DNA from: Firmicutes bacterium HGW-Firmicutes-8
Lineage (GTDB): Bacteria > Bacillota > Thermincolia > Thermincolales > UBA2595
Assembly: GCA_002840165.1 (NCBI GenBank)
Contig: PGZN01000038.1
Span: 1 to 46,084 of the forward strand
DNA: 46,084 nucleotides
Direction of reading: 5' to 3'
Below the pieces are notes generated by a model. The model was not told the DNA's origin. It saw only the letters and a list, made by a program, of their open reading frames with translations, and did not search any database. A program made the translations under genes and the position numbers. Below are positions 26,152-34,807 of the stretch, in pieces (position 1 is the stretch's first letter; the number at the start of each line of letters is the position of its first letter).

Positions 26152-26187
26152 AGCATATCATATCAGGATTCGTAAGGGAACCTGGCA
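26152..26187 (-). repeat. Degenerate terminal repeat R56
   Basis: The first 30 plus-strand bases match the repeat except for one change (GTTAG to GTAAG), then the sequence differs. In guide orientation the retained part is the 3' portion with the extended -10, and the lost part is the 5' handle. As the first repeat in transcription order it needs only the promoter part. Confidence 0.85.
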
Positions 26188-26221
26188 CCTGACACTTTTC
26201 ACCTAGCTACTTACTATTACC

Positions 26222-26791
26222 CTATCCTTTTTTCGAATAACCGAACGTGCCGAGTTTTTCTGAGATAGCCCGGTATTGGCCGGTACAGAAGGCGTAGGGC
26301 TTGATTTTGTCCAGGTCGGGGGCGCCGTTTTCATCGAGCACATTTTCATCGTAGTGGACAGCTAGGACTTCGGCGATGAAGATATCGTGGCTGCCGAGGG
26401 AAACTACCTGCTGTACCTTACATTCAATATTGACAGGGCATTCTTTAATTAAAGGCGCTTTGACATGGGCAGCCGGTAGTGCCGTAAATCCTTTTTCTTT
26501 GAATTTGTTGACATCCCGACCGGAGACTGTCCCGCAATAGTCAACAGCTTCAACCCAATCTGCCGAAGGGATGTTGATTACATATTCCCCTGACTCCCTG
26601 ATCATCTTGTGGGAATGCCTCTCCGGCCGGACTCCGATATACACCATCGGAGGTATGTTGTTCATCACCCCGGTCCAGGCAATAGTAATAATATTCGGCT
26701 CCCCCTCACCCAACCGGCTGGTGACCAGTACAGTAGGCACCGGAAACAAAGCCGTGGACGGACTTTTAGTAATTTTACTTATGATAATCAT
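26222..26791 (-). CDS. Flavin reductase family protein
   Basis: This 189-residue protein resembles FMN-binding flavin reductase-like proteins (split beta-barrel). Typical segments are VPTVLVTSRLGEGEPNIITI, PPMVYIGVRPERHS, YVINIPS and VEAVDYCGTVSGRDVNKF. It probably binds FMN and reduces flavin or another small electron acceptor. The only in-frame ATG abuts an AAAAAAGGGG tract, so the ribosome site is unusually close to the start. Its stop lies about 35 bases from the CRISPR array end, on the strand from which crRNAs are made, so read-through into the array is possible. Confidence 0.85.
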   Translation of the reverse strand: MIIISKITKSPSTALFPVPTVLVTSRLGEGEPNIITIAWTGVMNNIPPMVYIGVRPERHSHKMIRESGEYVINIPSADWVEAVDYCGTVSGRDVNKFKEKGFTALPAAHVKAPLIKECPVNIECKVQQVVSLGSHDIFIAEVLAVHYDENVLDENGAPDLDKIKPYAFCTGQYRAISEKLGTFGYSKKG

Positions 26792-26913
26792 CCCCTTTTT
26801 TAATCATAAATTAATTATATAACATTTACGGGAAATTTATTTATAAGTTAAAGATACCACAGAGTACCTAGCGCAGCAAAAGGTGCAGTCAAACCTTAAA
26901 AAACCAAAAAACA

Positions 26914-27266
26914 GCCACGGATTACACGGATGGACACGGATAGGTTCGTATAACAATTATAAAACATTTTAATAAAAATAAAAAAATCAGGTACAGTTCA
27001 TACAAGCTTACTTGTCTACCAAACCGGAGTGTAACTAATAGTGTGACAGAGTTTCCCAAGCAAGCTATTAAACCGCAGTTTAAAATATAGTTCTTTTAGC
27101 AAACTTTTACGAAGTAGTAGTACAGAGAAGTTCCTACAGGTAAAACTATTTTGCATAGAAAGGTATACTAGTTATGACCTGTAACTGCTTTTTTGTTTTG
27201 TTTATATATTTTATTATTTATTAATCTCGGCACTCATTATCCGTGTTCATCCGTGTAATCCGTGGC
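26914..27266. repeat. Intergenic element bounded by 29-base inverted repeats (element B)
   Basis: GCCACGGATTACACGGATGG and nine further bases (26914-26942) match the reverse complement of 27238-27266 at 28 of 29 positions. About 295 AT-rich bases lie between, with no credible gene. The right end (TTAATCTCGGCA..CATTATCCG) and the sequence just beyond (TTTTTATATAATCG..AGTTTAC) resemble element C at 30797-31124, so both belong to one dispersed family. Confidence 0.75.
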
Positions 27267-27336
27267 CGGTTTTTATATAATCGAGAGTTTACTACGTAAA
27301 CTCTTCCGACCCTCTCGTAGCCCGTAGGGCTCAGAG

Positions 27337-27390
27337 CACTGGTCACTGACAACTGATAACTGTCAACTGTCACCTGTCAACTGTCAACTA
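27337..27390. repeat. Heptamer repeats at the truA 3' end
   Basis: About seven imperfect copies of a 7-base unit close to AACTGTC run up to the truA stop codon (ACTGACA, ACTGATA, ACTGTCA, ACTGTCA, CCTGTCA, ACTGTCA, ACTAGTA). Similar runs lie at three other gene borders in the window. Confidence 0.7.
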
Positions 27391-28125
27391 GTATTTCACT
27401 TCCATCAGACACAGCCCCTGGGGCGGGACTGTCGGACCTGCCTCTTCCCGTTGGCCTGATTCTATGAAGTGACGTACTTCTTCCGGGGTAATCTTGCCGC
27501 GACCTACATAAACCAGAGTACCGGCAATAATCCTCACCATATTGTACAGAAATCCGTCAGCTTCCACAGTTAAAAATAAATGTGGAGGCTTGGATTCAAT
27601 ATCAAGTCTTAACACATTCCTGATCGATGTCTTCGCCTTGGAAGCGGAGGCTCTAAAAGCGGTAAAATCGTGTTCTCCGACAATATAGCCGGCGGCCTCT
27701 TTCATCTTTTCCAGACTTAGTTTTTGTGGTACATGATAGCTGTACAGCCTGTCAAAAGCGGAAGGGAGCCGCGAATTAAAGATGTGGTACCTGTATACCT
27801 TGCTTTTGGCCGAAAACTGAGCATGAAAATCAAATTCCACCTCTTCGGCCTTTTTAGCCACTATATCTTCTGGCAGCCGCTGGTTCATCGCCAGGACAAT
27901 CCTGCCGACAGGTATGTTACTCTCTGTCCTAAAGTTGATTACCTGTCCCTCGGCATGGACTCCGGCATCTGTTCTGCCTGCTCCCAAAGCACAGACTGGG
28001 TATTTCGTTAAATCAGTAAGTATTTTTTCCAGCACCTGCTGAACTGTCGGCAGATTATCTGTCTGCCGCTGGAAACCATGGTAGTTCGTGCCGTCGTAGG
28101 CAATTGTTACATTGATGTTTCGCAA
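27388..28125 (-). CDS. truA: tRNA pseudouridine(38-40) synthase
   Basis: This 245-residue enzyme forms pseudouridine in the tRNA anticodon arm. The catalytic aspartate lies in GAGRTDAGVHAEGQV near residue 55, and NITIAYDGT-like and GFLYNMVRIIAGTL motifs are present. I chose the TTG at 28125 because GAGGTG then sits at a normal distance; the GTG at 28134 would overlap that site. In relatives truA directly precedes rplM-rpsI; here the CRISPR-containing block separates them. Confidence 0.95.
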   Translation of the reverse strand: MRNINVTIAYDGTNYHGFQRQTDNLPTVQQVLEKILTDLTKYPVCALGAGRTDAGVHAEGQVINFRTESNIPVGRIVLAMNQRLPEDIVAKKAEEVEFDFHAQFSAKSKVYRYHIFNSRLPSAFDRLYSYHVPQKLSLEKMKEAAGYIVGEHDFTAFRASASKAKTSIRNVLRLDIESKPPHLFLTVEADGFLYNMVRIIAGTLVYVGRGKITPEEVRHFIESGQREEAGPTVPPQGLCLMEVKY

Positions 28126-28139
28126 ACATGACACCTCAA

Positions 28140-28166
28140 ATCAGTTGACAGTTGACAGTTGACAGG
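28140..28166. repeat. Heptamer repeats upstream of truA
   Basis: Three tandem copies of a unit close to GTTGACA lie directly before the truA ribosome site. The unit is the complement of the AACTGTC-type heptamers at the truA 3' end, so truA is flanked by related repeats in opposite orientation. Confidence 0.7.
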
Positions 28167-28237
28167 GTATTGCGCTTGAGCGAAACGAGGCGAAAAGGTC
28201 GGTTTACTCACTTCGTTCGTAAAACCCCGATCATATA

Positions 28238-29032
28238 TTAAACAGCTGTTCTATACCACAGAAAAACTGCAGCCAATACAGATACTACAACCAAAGTCAC
28301 ATAATCTCTTTTGTGCATCTCCAACTCATATAAGCTGGTTCTTTCCATACCTACAGAGTAGCCCCGGGCTTCCATCGATACAGCCAGTTCATCAGATTTT
28401 CGGAAGGCGCTGACAAACAAGGGCACCAGCAGAGCAGTAGCGTATTTCACCCGCCGGCTGAGGTTCCACGTATTAAAATCGGCGCCCCGGGAAACCTGGG
28501 CTTTTTTTATCTTATCTGTTTCCTCCCAAAATGTCGGAATAAACCTTAGTGCTATATTCATCATCATGCCCAGCTCACTTACCGGAACACCTATTCTTCG
28601 CAAAGGCCTAAGAAGACGCTCCAACCCGTCGGTCATCCGGACAGGAGAGGTGGTAAGGGTGATTAGAGAGGATACTGATATCAGAAAAACTAGTTTGAGC
28701 CCTATCACCGCCCCCAGTATAAACCCTTCCCGGGTGACTGCTACCGGCCCAAGACTGAAGATTGAGTGCCCCGGGGTGAAAACCATATTTACTGTTAGTG
28801 TGAATAAAATCAGATAAAACCCCGGTTTCAAAACACGCAGGAAACTGCCTGTAACTCCGGCCATGAAATAAGAAAAGACAATAAATACCGAAAACCCTAC
28901 AAACTCGGCCGGTCTGGTTAACAGAAAAACCATCCATAACAGGATAATAGAAATAACGAGTTTACTCCGGGGGTCAAGCCGGTGGATAAATGAATTCCCC
29001 GGTATATACTGGCCTAAAACGATACCTTCCAT
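28238..29032 (-). CDS. ecfT: ECF transporter transmembrane protein EcfT
   Basis: This 264-residue membrane protein links the two ATPases to a substrate-binding S component. About five hydrophobic helices are visible. Two coupling motifs with Ala-Arg-Gly type cores are present: AQVSRGADF near residue 183 and AVSMEARGYSV near residue 222. I chose the ATG at 29032 (MEGIVLGQYIPGNS) with GGTGA upstream. No S component is encoded in the window, as expected for a group II (shared-module) ECF system. A GC-rich imperfect hairpin (about 28183-28225) follows the gene. Confidence 0.93.
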   Translation of the reverse strand: MEGIVLGQYIPGNSFIHRLDPRSKLVISIILLWMVFLLTRPAEFVGFSVFIVFSYFMAGVTGSFLRVLKPGFYLILFTLTVNMVFTPGHSIFSLGPVAVTREGFILGAVIGLKLVFLISVSSLITLTTSPVRMTDGLERLLRPLRRIGVPVSELGMMMNIALRFIPTFWEETDKIKKAQVSRGADFNTWNLSRRVKYATALLVPLFVSAFRKSDELAVSMEARGYSVGMERTSLYELEMHKRDYVTLVVVSVLAAVFLWYRTAV

Positions 29033-29054
29033 TAGCAAATCACCGTTCTTTAAA

Positions 29055-29900
29055 TTATCTCAGCAAATTTACGATTTCCTGTTTAATTTCATCTATAGTA
29101 ACCGGGTATCCTGCCAGAGGCTTTCCTTTTTTTCTAAGGCCGTCTGCTACCGTAACAGCTATCGGGACGTCTAACCCAAGGGCTGCCAGCCGTGGGTCTG
29201 CCAAAATTTCACGGGTGGCCCCCACGGCCTCAACCCGGCCGCTGTTTAAAACCAGCAGCCTGTCAGCCAAGTCAACAACCTCTGTGATATCATGAGTGAC
29301 CCACACCACGGTAACCCCACGGTCACGGTTTAACCGCCGAACAGCCTCAACAATCCTCTGTATTCCACTGTAGTCCATCCCAGCCGTAGGCTCATCAAGA
29401 ACAATAAAACGGGGGTTAGCGGCCAGTACTCCGGCCAGAGCAACCCTTCTTTTTTCCCCTCCACTGAGTTCGGTCGGTGAGCAATCTTTATATCTGGTAA
29501 ATTCCAGGCCAACAGTTTCCATAGCCTTTTTTACTGCGGTTTCCACATCGGAACCGGAGAACCCGAAGTTTTCCGGCCCATAACAAATTTCCTTCCAGAC
29601 GGTGGAACTAAACAGCTGGTGCTCAGGATACTGAAAAACAAGACCGACTTTCTGTCTCGTTTCCCTTAATATTTTGGCCGAAGCATGGATGTTAAAATTG
29701 TCGATCAGTACTGTTCCGGCATCAGGCTTCAGTAAGCCGTTTAAATGCTGGAGCAGGGTCGACTTACCGGAACCGGTGGGACCCATAACGGCTATCCATT
29801 CACCATCCCCGATATGCAGGTCAACATCCCTTAATCCCAGCCGGGCCACGGGTGTCCCCTTTAAATATGTATAACTGACATTGGTTAATTCTATCGGCAT
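29055..29900 (-). CDS. ecfA2: ECF transporter ATP-binding protein EcfA2
   Basis: This 281-residue ABC ATPase has Walker A GPTGSGKST (residues 40-48), the Q-loop in VFQYPEHQLF, the signature LSGGEKRRVALAG, Walker B FIVLDEPT and switch His in WVTHD. The VFQYPEHQLF Q-loop is typical of ECF ATPases. Its start overlaps the end of ecfA1 by ten bases. Confidence 0.94.
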   Translation of the reverse strand: MPIELTNVSYTYLKGTPVARLGLRDVDLHIGDGEWIAVMGPTGSGKSTLLQHLNGLLKPDAGTVLIDNFNIHASAKILRETRQKVGLVFQYPEHQLFSSTVWKEICYGPENFGFSGSDVETAVKKAMETVGLEFTRYKDCSPTELSGGEKRRVALAGVLAANPRFIVLDEPTAGMDYSGIQRIVEAVRRLNRDRGVTVVWVTHDITEVVDLADRLLVLNSGRVEAVGATREILADPRLAALGLDVPIAVTVADGLRKKGKPLAGYPVTIDEIKQEIVNLLR

Positions 29901-30721
29901 ATCGCACCCACCAGTTCTTCCGGGGAATTTATCCCTGTGGGCACCTCAATGCCTGCATCGATAAGGGCTCTGACAAGTTCTTTGATGGCGGGCGGTCTAA
30001 GCCCGGCCCGGCAGAGATGCTCCGGACTCATAAAAAATTCCCCGGGCAGGCCGGTAAAGACTGTTTGGCCTTCAACTAAAGCCACCAAGCGGTCGCAGTA
30101 CAAGGCCTCAGTCATGTCATGGGTTACATAAATCACCGTCATCTGTTGACAGGTATTTAAAGCCCTCACTGCTTCCATGACCTCTCTTTTTCCCCTGGGG
30201 TCAAGCATAGAAGTCGGTTCATCAAGAATTACACACTCAGGCCGCATGGCCAGGATTCCGGCAATCGCAGCTTTCTGTTTCTGGCCTCCGGACAGCCGGT
30301 GGGGTGGATAGTCCCTATACTCGGACATCCCAACCCTGGCCAGGGCTTCATCAACCCTATCCCTTATCTGGAACTGGGGAAGGCACATGTTTTCCAGGCC
30401 AAAGGCCACATCTTCTTCAACCACAGAGGCAAACAGCTGGGTATCGGGGTTCTGAAAAACCATGCCCACTTTCCGGCGAATAAAGGGCAGGTTGTTTTCC
30501 ATACCCGTATCAAGCCCGTCAACAACAACCCTGCCCCGGCGGGGGATGAGAAGCCCATTGAGGTGCCTGATCAGGGTAGATTTGCCGCACCCGTTAGGCC
30601 CTACAACAGCAACAAACTCCCCTCGTTTAATGCTGAGATTGATATCCTTAAGTATCGGGGTCTCCGCATTCTCCGCCTTATACCAAAAACTCAAATTTTC
30701 TATCTCAATAAAATCACTCAT
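29891..30721 (-). CDS. ecfA1: ECF transporter ATP-binding protein EcfA1
   Basis: This 276-residue ABC ATPase has Walker A GPNGCGKST (residues 41-49), the Q-loop VFQNPDTQLFAS, signature LSGGQKQKAAIAG, Walker B CVILDEPTSMLDP and switch His in YVTHD. It forms a heterodimer with EcfA2 to power uptake of vitamins or metals by different S components. It is the first gene of the ecfA1-ecfA2-ecfT-truA run. Confidence 0.94.
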   Translation of the reverse strand: MSDFIEIENLSFWYKAENAETPILKDINLSIKRGEFVAVVGPNGCGKSTLIRHLNGLLIPRRGRVVVDGLDTGMENNLPFIRRKVGMVFQNPDTQLFASVVEEDVAFGLENMCLPQFQIRDRVDEALARVGMSEYRDYPPHRLSGGQKQKAAIAGILAMRPECVILDEPTSMLDPRGKREVMEAVRALNTCQQMTVIYVTHDMTEALYCDRLVALVEGQTVFTGLPGEFFMSPEHLCRAGLRPPAIKELVRALIDAGIEVPTGINSPEELVGAICR

Positions 30722-30796
30722 ATAACCTCAACCCCATAAATTTGGATAGCTCTGAGGAACATTGATGGGTATCCTACGTAAATTATTTTCTTAATT

Positions 30797-31124
30797 AGCC
30801 GCGGATGACGCTGATGAACGCGGATAGACTCACAGATTCATGTTTTTCGCGGATAATCTATTGTAACATCCTTTTTCCTCGTTAGCAGACCGGTTCAAAA
30901 AAAGATATTAATCATAAAAAAACAATACCCTACAGGTCTTTCATCACTAGATATTCTATCATACACAAATATTTTACTTGGCTTCTAGATGCACTTTTTT
31001 TGTAGAAAACTACATTTGGTCGTCCTGAAACTGTTTTTATTATTTATATTTTTATTAATTACTTAGATTCTCGGCATCCATTATCCGCGTTTTTTTAATC
31101 CGCGTGTATCCGCGTTATCCGCGG
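30797..31124. repeat. Intergenic element bounded by GC-rich inverted repeats (element C)
   Basis: A left repeat (30797-30825, GCCGCGGATGACGCTGATGA and more) and a longer, partly duplicated right repeat (31082-31124, ending TATCCGCGTTATCCGCGGC) enclose about 255 AT-rich bases. No gene is visible. The right end shares CTCGGCA..CATTATCCG and the following TTTTTATAATCG..AGTTTAC with element B. Together with a heptamer run and the rplQ terminator it fills the 586-base gap between ecfA1 and rplQ. Confidence 0.7.
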
Positions 31125-31196
31125 CAAATTTGTTTTTATAATCGGAAGTTTACAGAGCAGACTGTCCATCTCTTTAGAGTCGAAGACATAGAGCGC

Positions 31197-31233
31197 TGGC
31201 CACTCTCCACTCTTCACTCTCCACTCCCCACTA
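31197..31233. repeat. Heptamer repeats between element C and the rplQ terminator
   Basis: Five imperfect copies of a unit close to CACTCTC (CACTCTC, CACTCTT, CACTCTC, CACTCCC, CACTATA) lie just before the terminator. They match the style of the truA-flanking and rpsJ-proximal heptamers. Confidence 0.65.
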
Positions 31234-31288
31234 TAAAAATAGAAGTCAGGACTTGTTTACATCTGATTCATCAGTAAACCATCCTGAC
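31234..31288 (-). terminator. Terminator of the ribosomal superoperon after rplQ
   Basis: On the minus strand, GTCAGGA and GTTTAC pair with GTAAAC and TCCTGAC around TGATGAATCAGAT, then CTATTTTTA follows. It lies 20 bases after the rplQ stop. Confidence 0.85.
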
Positions 31289-31307
31289 CCCAAAATTTCC
31301 AGCCGAC

Positions 31308-31646
31308 TTATACCAGTTCCAGAATCACCATCTCAGCAGCGTCACCGCGCCGGTGGCCTACTTTGATAATCCGGGTATACCCACCCTGGCGGTCAGCGTA
31401 CTTAGCTGCCAATCCATCAAATAATTTTTTTACGACTTCTTCATCTAAGATGAAATCCGCGGCCTGCCTTCTGGCATGGAGGTCACCACGTTTACCTAGA
31501 GTAATCATTTTTTCGGCCAGGCGGTTTATCGACTTGGCACGGGCAGCCGTAGTCTGAACACGTTCTTCGCGCAGCAGGGAAGTAACCATGTTGCGTAACA
31601 GAGCATTTCTGTGATCAGTACGAAAGCCCAGTTTAGGAAATGCCAT
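31308..31646 (-). CDS. rplQ: 50S ribosomal protein L17
   Basis: This 112-residue protein matches L17 ([20 protein letters not shown] near the N-terminus, [17 protein letters not shown] at the end). It is the last gene of the superoperon, 20 bases after rpoA, and is followed by a strong terminator. Confidence 0.98.
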   Translation of the reverse strand: MAFPKLGFRTDHRNALLRNMVTSLLREERVQTTAARAKSINRLAEKMITLGKRGDLHARRQAADFILDEEVVKKLFDGLAAKYADRQGGYTRIIKVGHRRGDAAEMVILELV

Positions 31647-31666
31647 TGTGTATCCCCCCTCTTTCC

Positions 31667-32611
31667 TTATTCATCTGACTCTTTCAATGTCAGACCCAGT
31701 TCATGCAGTTTCTGAATAACCTCTTCCAGGGATTTCTTGCCGAGGTTGCGGACCTTAATCATATCCTCTTCGGTACGCTGGGTCAATTCTTCAACTGAGT
31801 TAATTCCCGCCCGTTTCAGGCAGTTATACGAGCGAACGGAAAGGTCAAGTTCTTCAATAGTCATTTCAAGAATCTTGTCCTTCTCCTCTTCTTCTTTTTC
31901 AACCATGATTTCCACATCATTGATTGCTTCTGTCAGGCCAATAAACTGCCTCAGGTATTCGCTGAGGATTTTAGCCGACAGGCTGGTGGCCTCATCAGGT
32001 CTGATGCTGCCATTAGTCCACACTTCCAGGGTCAGTTTGTCATAATCGGTTATTTGGCCAACCCTGGTGTCCTCGATGTTGTAATTTACTCTCCGGACCG
32101 GGGTAAATGCGGAATCCACCGGGATCACTCCAATAACGTGGTCTTCCTTTTTATTCTTTTCAGCCGGAACATACCCACGTGACTTGGCTGCAGTGATTTC
32201 CATAAACAGCCGGCCCTCGGAGATAGTGGCAATTTTTAGGTCCGGGTTGAGAATTTCGACATCGGCATCTGAAATAATGTCACCTGCCAAAACTTCCCCG
32301 GCGCCTTCTGCCTCAATGCGCAGGACCCGTTCCTCATCAGTATGCATCTTAATGCACAGGTTCTTAAGATTTAAGATAATATCAGTCACATCTTCGACAA
32401 CTCCAGGAACAGTTGAAAACTCATGCAAAACACCGTCAATTTTAACTGAAACCACCGCCGCACCAGGCAGTGATGACAGTAAAATTCGCCGCAGTGAATT
32501 GCCGAGGGTTATACCATAGCCTCTCTCCAAGGGTTCAACTACAAACTTCCCGTACGTATTATCGTCACTGAGTTCTACACATTCAATTCTTGGTTTTTCG
32601 ATTTCCAACAT
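31667..32611 (-). CDS. rpoA: RNA polymerase alpha subunit
   Basis: This 314-residue subunit has the N-terminal dimerisation domain ([19 protein letters not shown], residues 22-40) and the C-terminal domain ([21 protein letters not shown], about residue 252 onward) that contacts promoters and activators. Length is normal for Firmicutes. Confidence 0.98.
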   Translation of the reverse strand: MLEIEKPRIECVELSDDNTYGKFVVEPLERGYGITLGNSLRRILLSSLPGAAVVSVKIDGVLHEFSTVPGVVEDVTDIILNLKNLCIKMHTDEERVLRIEAEGAGEVLAGDIISDADVEILNPDLKIATISEGRLFMEITAAKSRGYVPAEKNKKEDHVIGVIPVDSAFTPVRRVNYNIEDTRVGQITDYDKLTLEVWTNGSIRPDEATSLSAKILSEYLRQFIGLTEAINDVEIMVEKEEEEKDKILEMTIEELDLSVRSYNCLKRAGINSVEELTQRTEEDMIKVRNLGKKSLEEVIQKLHELGLTLKESDE

Positions 32612-32649
32612 AAGGTACCCTCCTTCCCGAGACTCGATAATTTCTTTAA

Positions 32650-33276
32650 TTACCTCGAGTATAACTCGACAATAAGATGTTCCACTACAGGTACATCAAT
32701 TTCTTCGCGGGAAGGAATAGCAACCACCTTTCCTGAAAACTGGTCGGCACTCACTTCCAGCCATGCCGGGGGAGTTTTCCGTGCCGCCTGTTCAACTAAT
32801 TCTACAATTCTGTTATTGTCACGGCTCTTTTCACGGACTTCTATCACATTTCCAACCCTCGTCAGGAATGAAGGAATGTTAACCTTATTACCGTTAACGG
32901 TAAAATGCCCGTTACGAACCATCTGCCTGGCTTCGGCGCGGGAACCGGCAAACCCCATCCGGTAAACAACATTGTCAAGCCTTCTTTCCAGCAGCCTCAG
33001 CAGGTTCTCACCTGTAATGCCTTTTTGGCGTTCGGCTTTGGCAAAGTAGTTACGGAATTGAGTCTCCAATATCCCATAAATACGACGGGTTTTTTGTTTT
33101 TCCCTTAACTGGATACCGTACTCTGATGTCTTTTTACGACCCTGGCCGTGCTGCCCGGGGGCGTATCCCCTCTTGTCAATAGCACACTTACCGGTATAGC
33201 ACCGGTCTCCCTTAAGGTATAACTTAGCGCCCTCTCTGCGGCACAATCTACAAACAGGTCCTGAATACCTGGCCAT
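32650..33276 (-). CDS. rpsD: 30S ribosomal protein S4
   Basis: This 208-residue protein has the S4 N-terminal cysteines ([15 protein letters not shown], and C26, C31) and the S4 RNA-binding domain ([20 protein letters not shown]). The CxxC with a following CxxxxC suggests the zinc-binding form. S4 starts 30S assembly. Confidence 0.98.
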   Translation of the reverse strand: MARYSGPVCRLCRREGAKLYLKGDRCYTGKCAIDKRGYAPGQHGQGRKKTSEYGIQLREKQKTRRIYGILETQFRNYFAKAERQKGITGENLLRLLERRLDNVVYRMGFAGSRAEARQMVRNGHFTVNGNKVNIPSFLTRVGNVIEVREKSRDNNRIVELVEQAARKTPPAWLEVSADQFSGKVVAIPSREEIDVPVVEHLIVELYSR

Positions 33277-33292
33277 CCTGTATCAACACCTC

Positions 33293-33679
33293 CTATACCC
33301 TTCTTCTCTTTGGCGGCCGACAGCCATTATGGGGAATGGGAGTAACATCCTTAATCATGTTAACTTCCAAACCTGCGGCCTGAATTGCCCTGATGGCGGC
33401 TTCTCTACCGGCGCCTGGGCCTTTTACAAATACTTCTATTTCTCTCATGCCATGGTCCATCGCATCCTTAGCGGCTGCCTCGGCAGCCATTTGGGCGGCG
33501 AACGGAGTGCTTTTTCTGGAACCTTTGAACCCAAGCGTCCCGGCGCTAGACCAGGAAATACAGTTTCCGGATCTGTCAGCAATCGTAACGATGGTATTAT
33601 TAAAGGTCGATCTGATATGGGCCACCCCATGCTCAACATTTTTCCGCTCTTTGCGTTTTGTTCTGACTCTGCGTGCCAT
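33293..33679 (-). CDS. rpsK: 30S ribosomal protein S11
   Basis: This 128-residue protein matches S11 ([21 protein letters not shown] and [13 protein letters not shown] at the end). It lies between rpsM and rpsD as in other Firmicutes. Confidence 0.98.
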   Translation of the reverse strand: MARRVRTKRKERKNVEHGVAHIRSTFNNTIVTIADRSGNCISWSSAGTLGFKGSRKSTPFAAQMAAEAAAKDAMDHGMREIEVFVKGPGAGREAAIRAIQAAGLEVNMIKDVTPIPHNGCRPPKRRRV

Positions 33680-33692
33680 CCCTTATCCTCCT

Positions 33693-34067
33693 TTAACTTT
33701 TCTTCCGGCGTACCCCAACAGTCTTCTTGGGGCCTTTTCTAGTCCGGGCATTAGTCTTCGTCCGCTGACCTCGCACAGGCATTCCTCTGCGGTGCCGAAT
33801 ACCGCGGTAGCAGCCAATCTCCATCAATCGCTTGATGCTGAGTGAGATATCCCTTCTCAGGTCACCCTCAACTTTAAGATTTTTATCAATGTATTCTCTG
33901 AGCCGGGCAATTTCCTCCTCGGTCAAGTCCCTTATCCTGGTATCGGGGTTTATTCCCGTACCGGCCAGGATCTCCTGAGAAGTAGCCCGACCGATGCCGA
34001 AAATGTAAGTCAGGGCGATTTCCACTCGTTTCTCGCGAGGTAAATCTACTCCCGAAATTCTCGCCAT
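33693..34067 (-). CDS. rpsM: 30S ribosomal protein S13
   Basis: This 124-residue protein matches S13 ([36 protein letters not shown]). I chose the ATG at 34067, eight bases after GGAGGTG; the frame extends three codons upstream. S13 contacts tRNA and the subunit bridge. Confidence 0.98.
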   Translation of the reverse strand: MARISGVDLPREKRVEIALTYIFGIGRATSQEILAGTGINPDTRIRDLTEEEIARLREYIDKNLKVEGDLRRDISLSIKRLMEIGCYRGIRHRRGMPVRGQRTKTNARTRKGPKKTVGVRRKKS

Positions 34068-34131
34068 AATACACACCTCCGATTCTATAATTTTATTTTT
34101 TTATATAATAATTATCTCTATTAAGATTCCG

Positions 34132-34272
<141 letters not shown>

Positions 34273-34491
34273 CTACTTATACCGATAAACAATCCGTCCA
34301 CGTGTTAAATCGTAGGGCGATAACTCTATTGTTACTTTATCACCTGGCAGAATCCGGATAAAATTCATTCTTATCTTTCCGGACACATGGGCCAGTACTT
34401 TGTGCCCGTTTTCCAATTCTACCCGAAACATTGCGTTAGGCAGAGGTTCAATTACAGTACCTTCTACTTCGATAACATCTTGTTTTGACAC
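34273..34491 (-). CDS. infA: Translation initiation factor IF-1
   Basis: This 72-residue S1-like OB-fold protein reads [20 protein letters not shown] at the start and has the motif [18 protein letters not shown]-1 binds the 30S A site during initiation. Confidence 0.98.
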   Translation of the reverse strand: MSKQDVIEVEGTVIEPLPNAMFRVELENGHKVLAHVSGKIRMNFIRILPGDKVTIELSPYDLTRGRIVYRYK

Positions 34492-34519
34492 TAGGCATTC
34501 ACCCTCCCTTTTGTTCGAC

Positions 34520-34807
34520 TTAAAAGTCTTTATGGCTTAACCCCAATTGTCTGACAGCCTCCACAACTTCAACTTCCGTAACGGCTTCCCCCCGGCCCAG
34601 CTTGTCGGCGATAACCTCTGCTTTTACCGGAAGAAGCTCTAAGTGTTTGACATTTTTCCTCTTGGGGTTCGTTAATCTCTTTTTTTCGCCATCTATTACC
34701 CGAACAAAGGCTTCGTCAAGAACATCATAAATTAAATATGTTTTCCCTTTGTCGCGACCTGCTGCTGATCTTACTAGTTGGCCTATCTGTGCTTCTGCTG
34801 TGTTCAT
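34520..34807 (-). CDS. KOW domain RNA-binding protein (L14e-like)
   Basis: This 95-residue protein has a KOW-type start ([20 protein letters not shown]) and belongs to a small family found beside infA in many Clostridia. It probably binds RNA, but its role is not settled. In relatives it follows map; here only 78 bases separate it from secY, so map and adk are absent. Confidence 0.88.
   Translation of the reverse strand: MNTAEAQIGQLVRSAAGRDKGKTYLIYDVLDEAFVRVIDGEKKRLTNPKRKNVKHLELLPVKAEVIADKLGRGEAVTEVEVVEAVRQLGLSHKDF

Larger units (their letters stand above)
22526..26187 (-). CRISPR. Type II-C CRISPR array, 56 repeats and 55 spacers
   Basis: The 36-base repeat reads, in guide orientation, GTTACAGTTCCCTAACGAAT followed by CCTGATATGATATGCT. 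Repeats R1-R50 and R52-R55 are identical to the eye. Spacers are 30 bases, except three of 31 (after R4, R24 and R47) and one of 26 (after R51). R51 (25829) lacks three bases at one end. R56 (26152) diverges after 30 bases and marks one array end. The strand given is that of the crRNAs, deduced from the GTTACAGTTCCC end, its match to GeoCas9-type repeats, and the pairing with the tracrRNA. An extended -10 (TGATATGAT) lies in each repeat. Confidence 0.99.

Noticed and set aside
33329-33845. Plus-strand frames of over 100 codons opposite rpsK and rpsM
   Set aside because: They are antisense shadows of conserved ribosomal genes with no ribosome sites. The same holds for the other long plus-strand frames between 28.5 and 45.8 kb.
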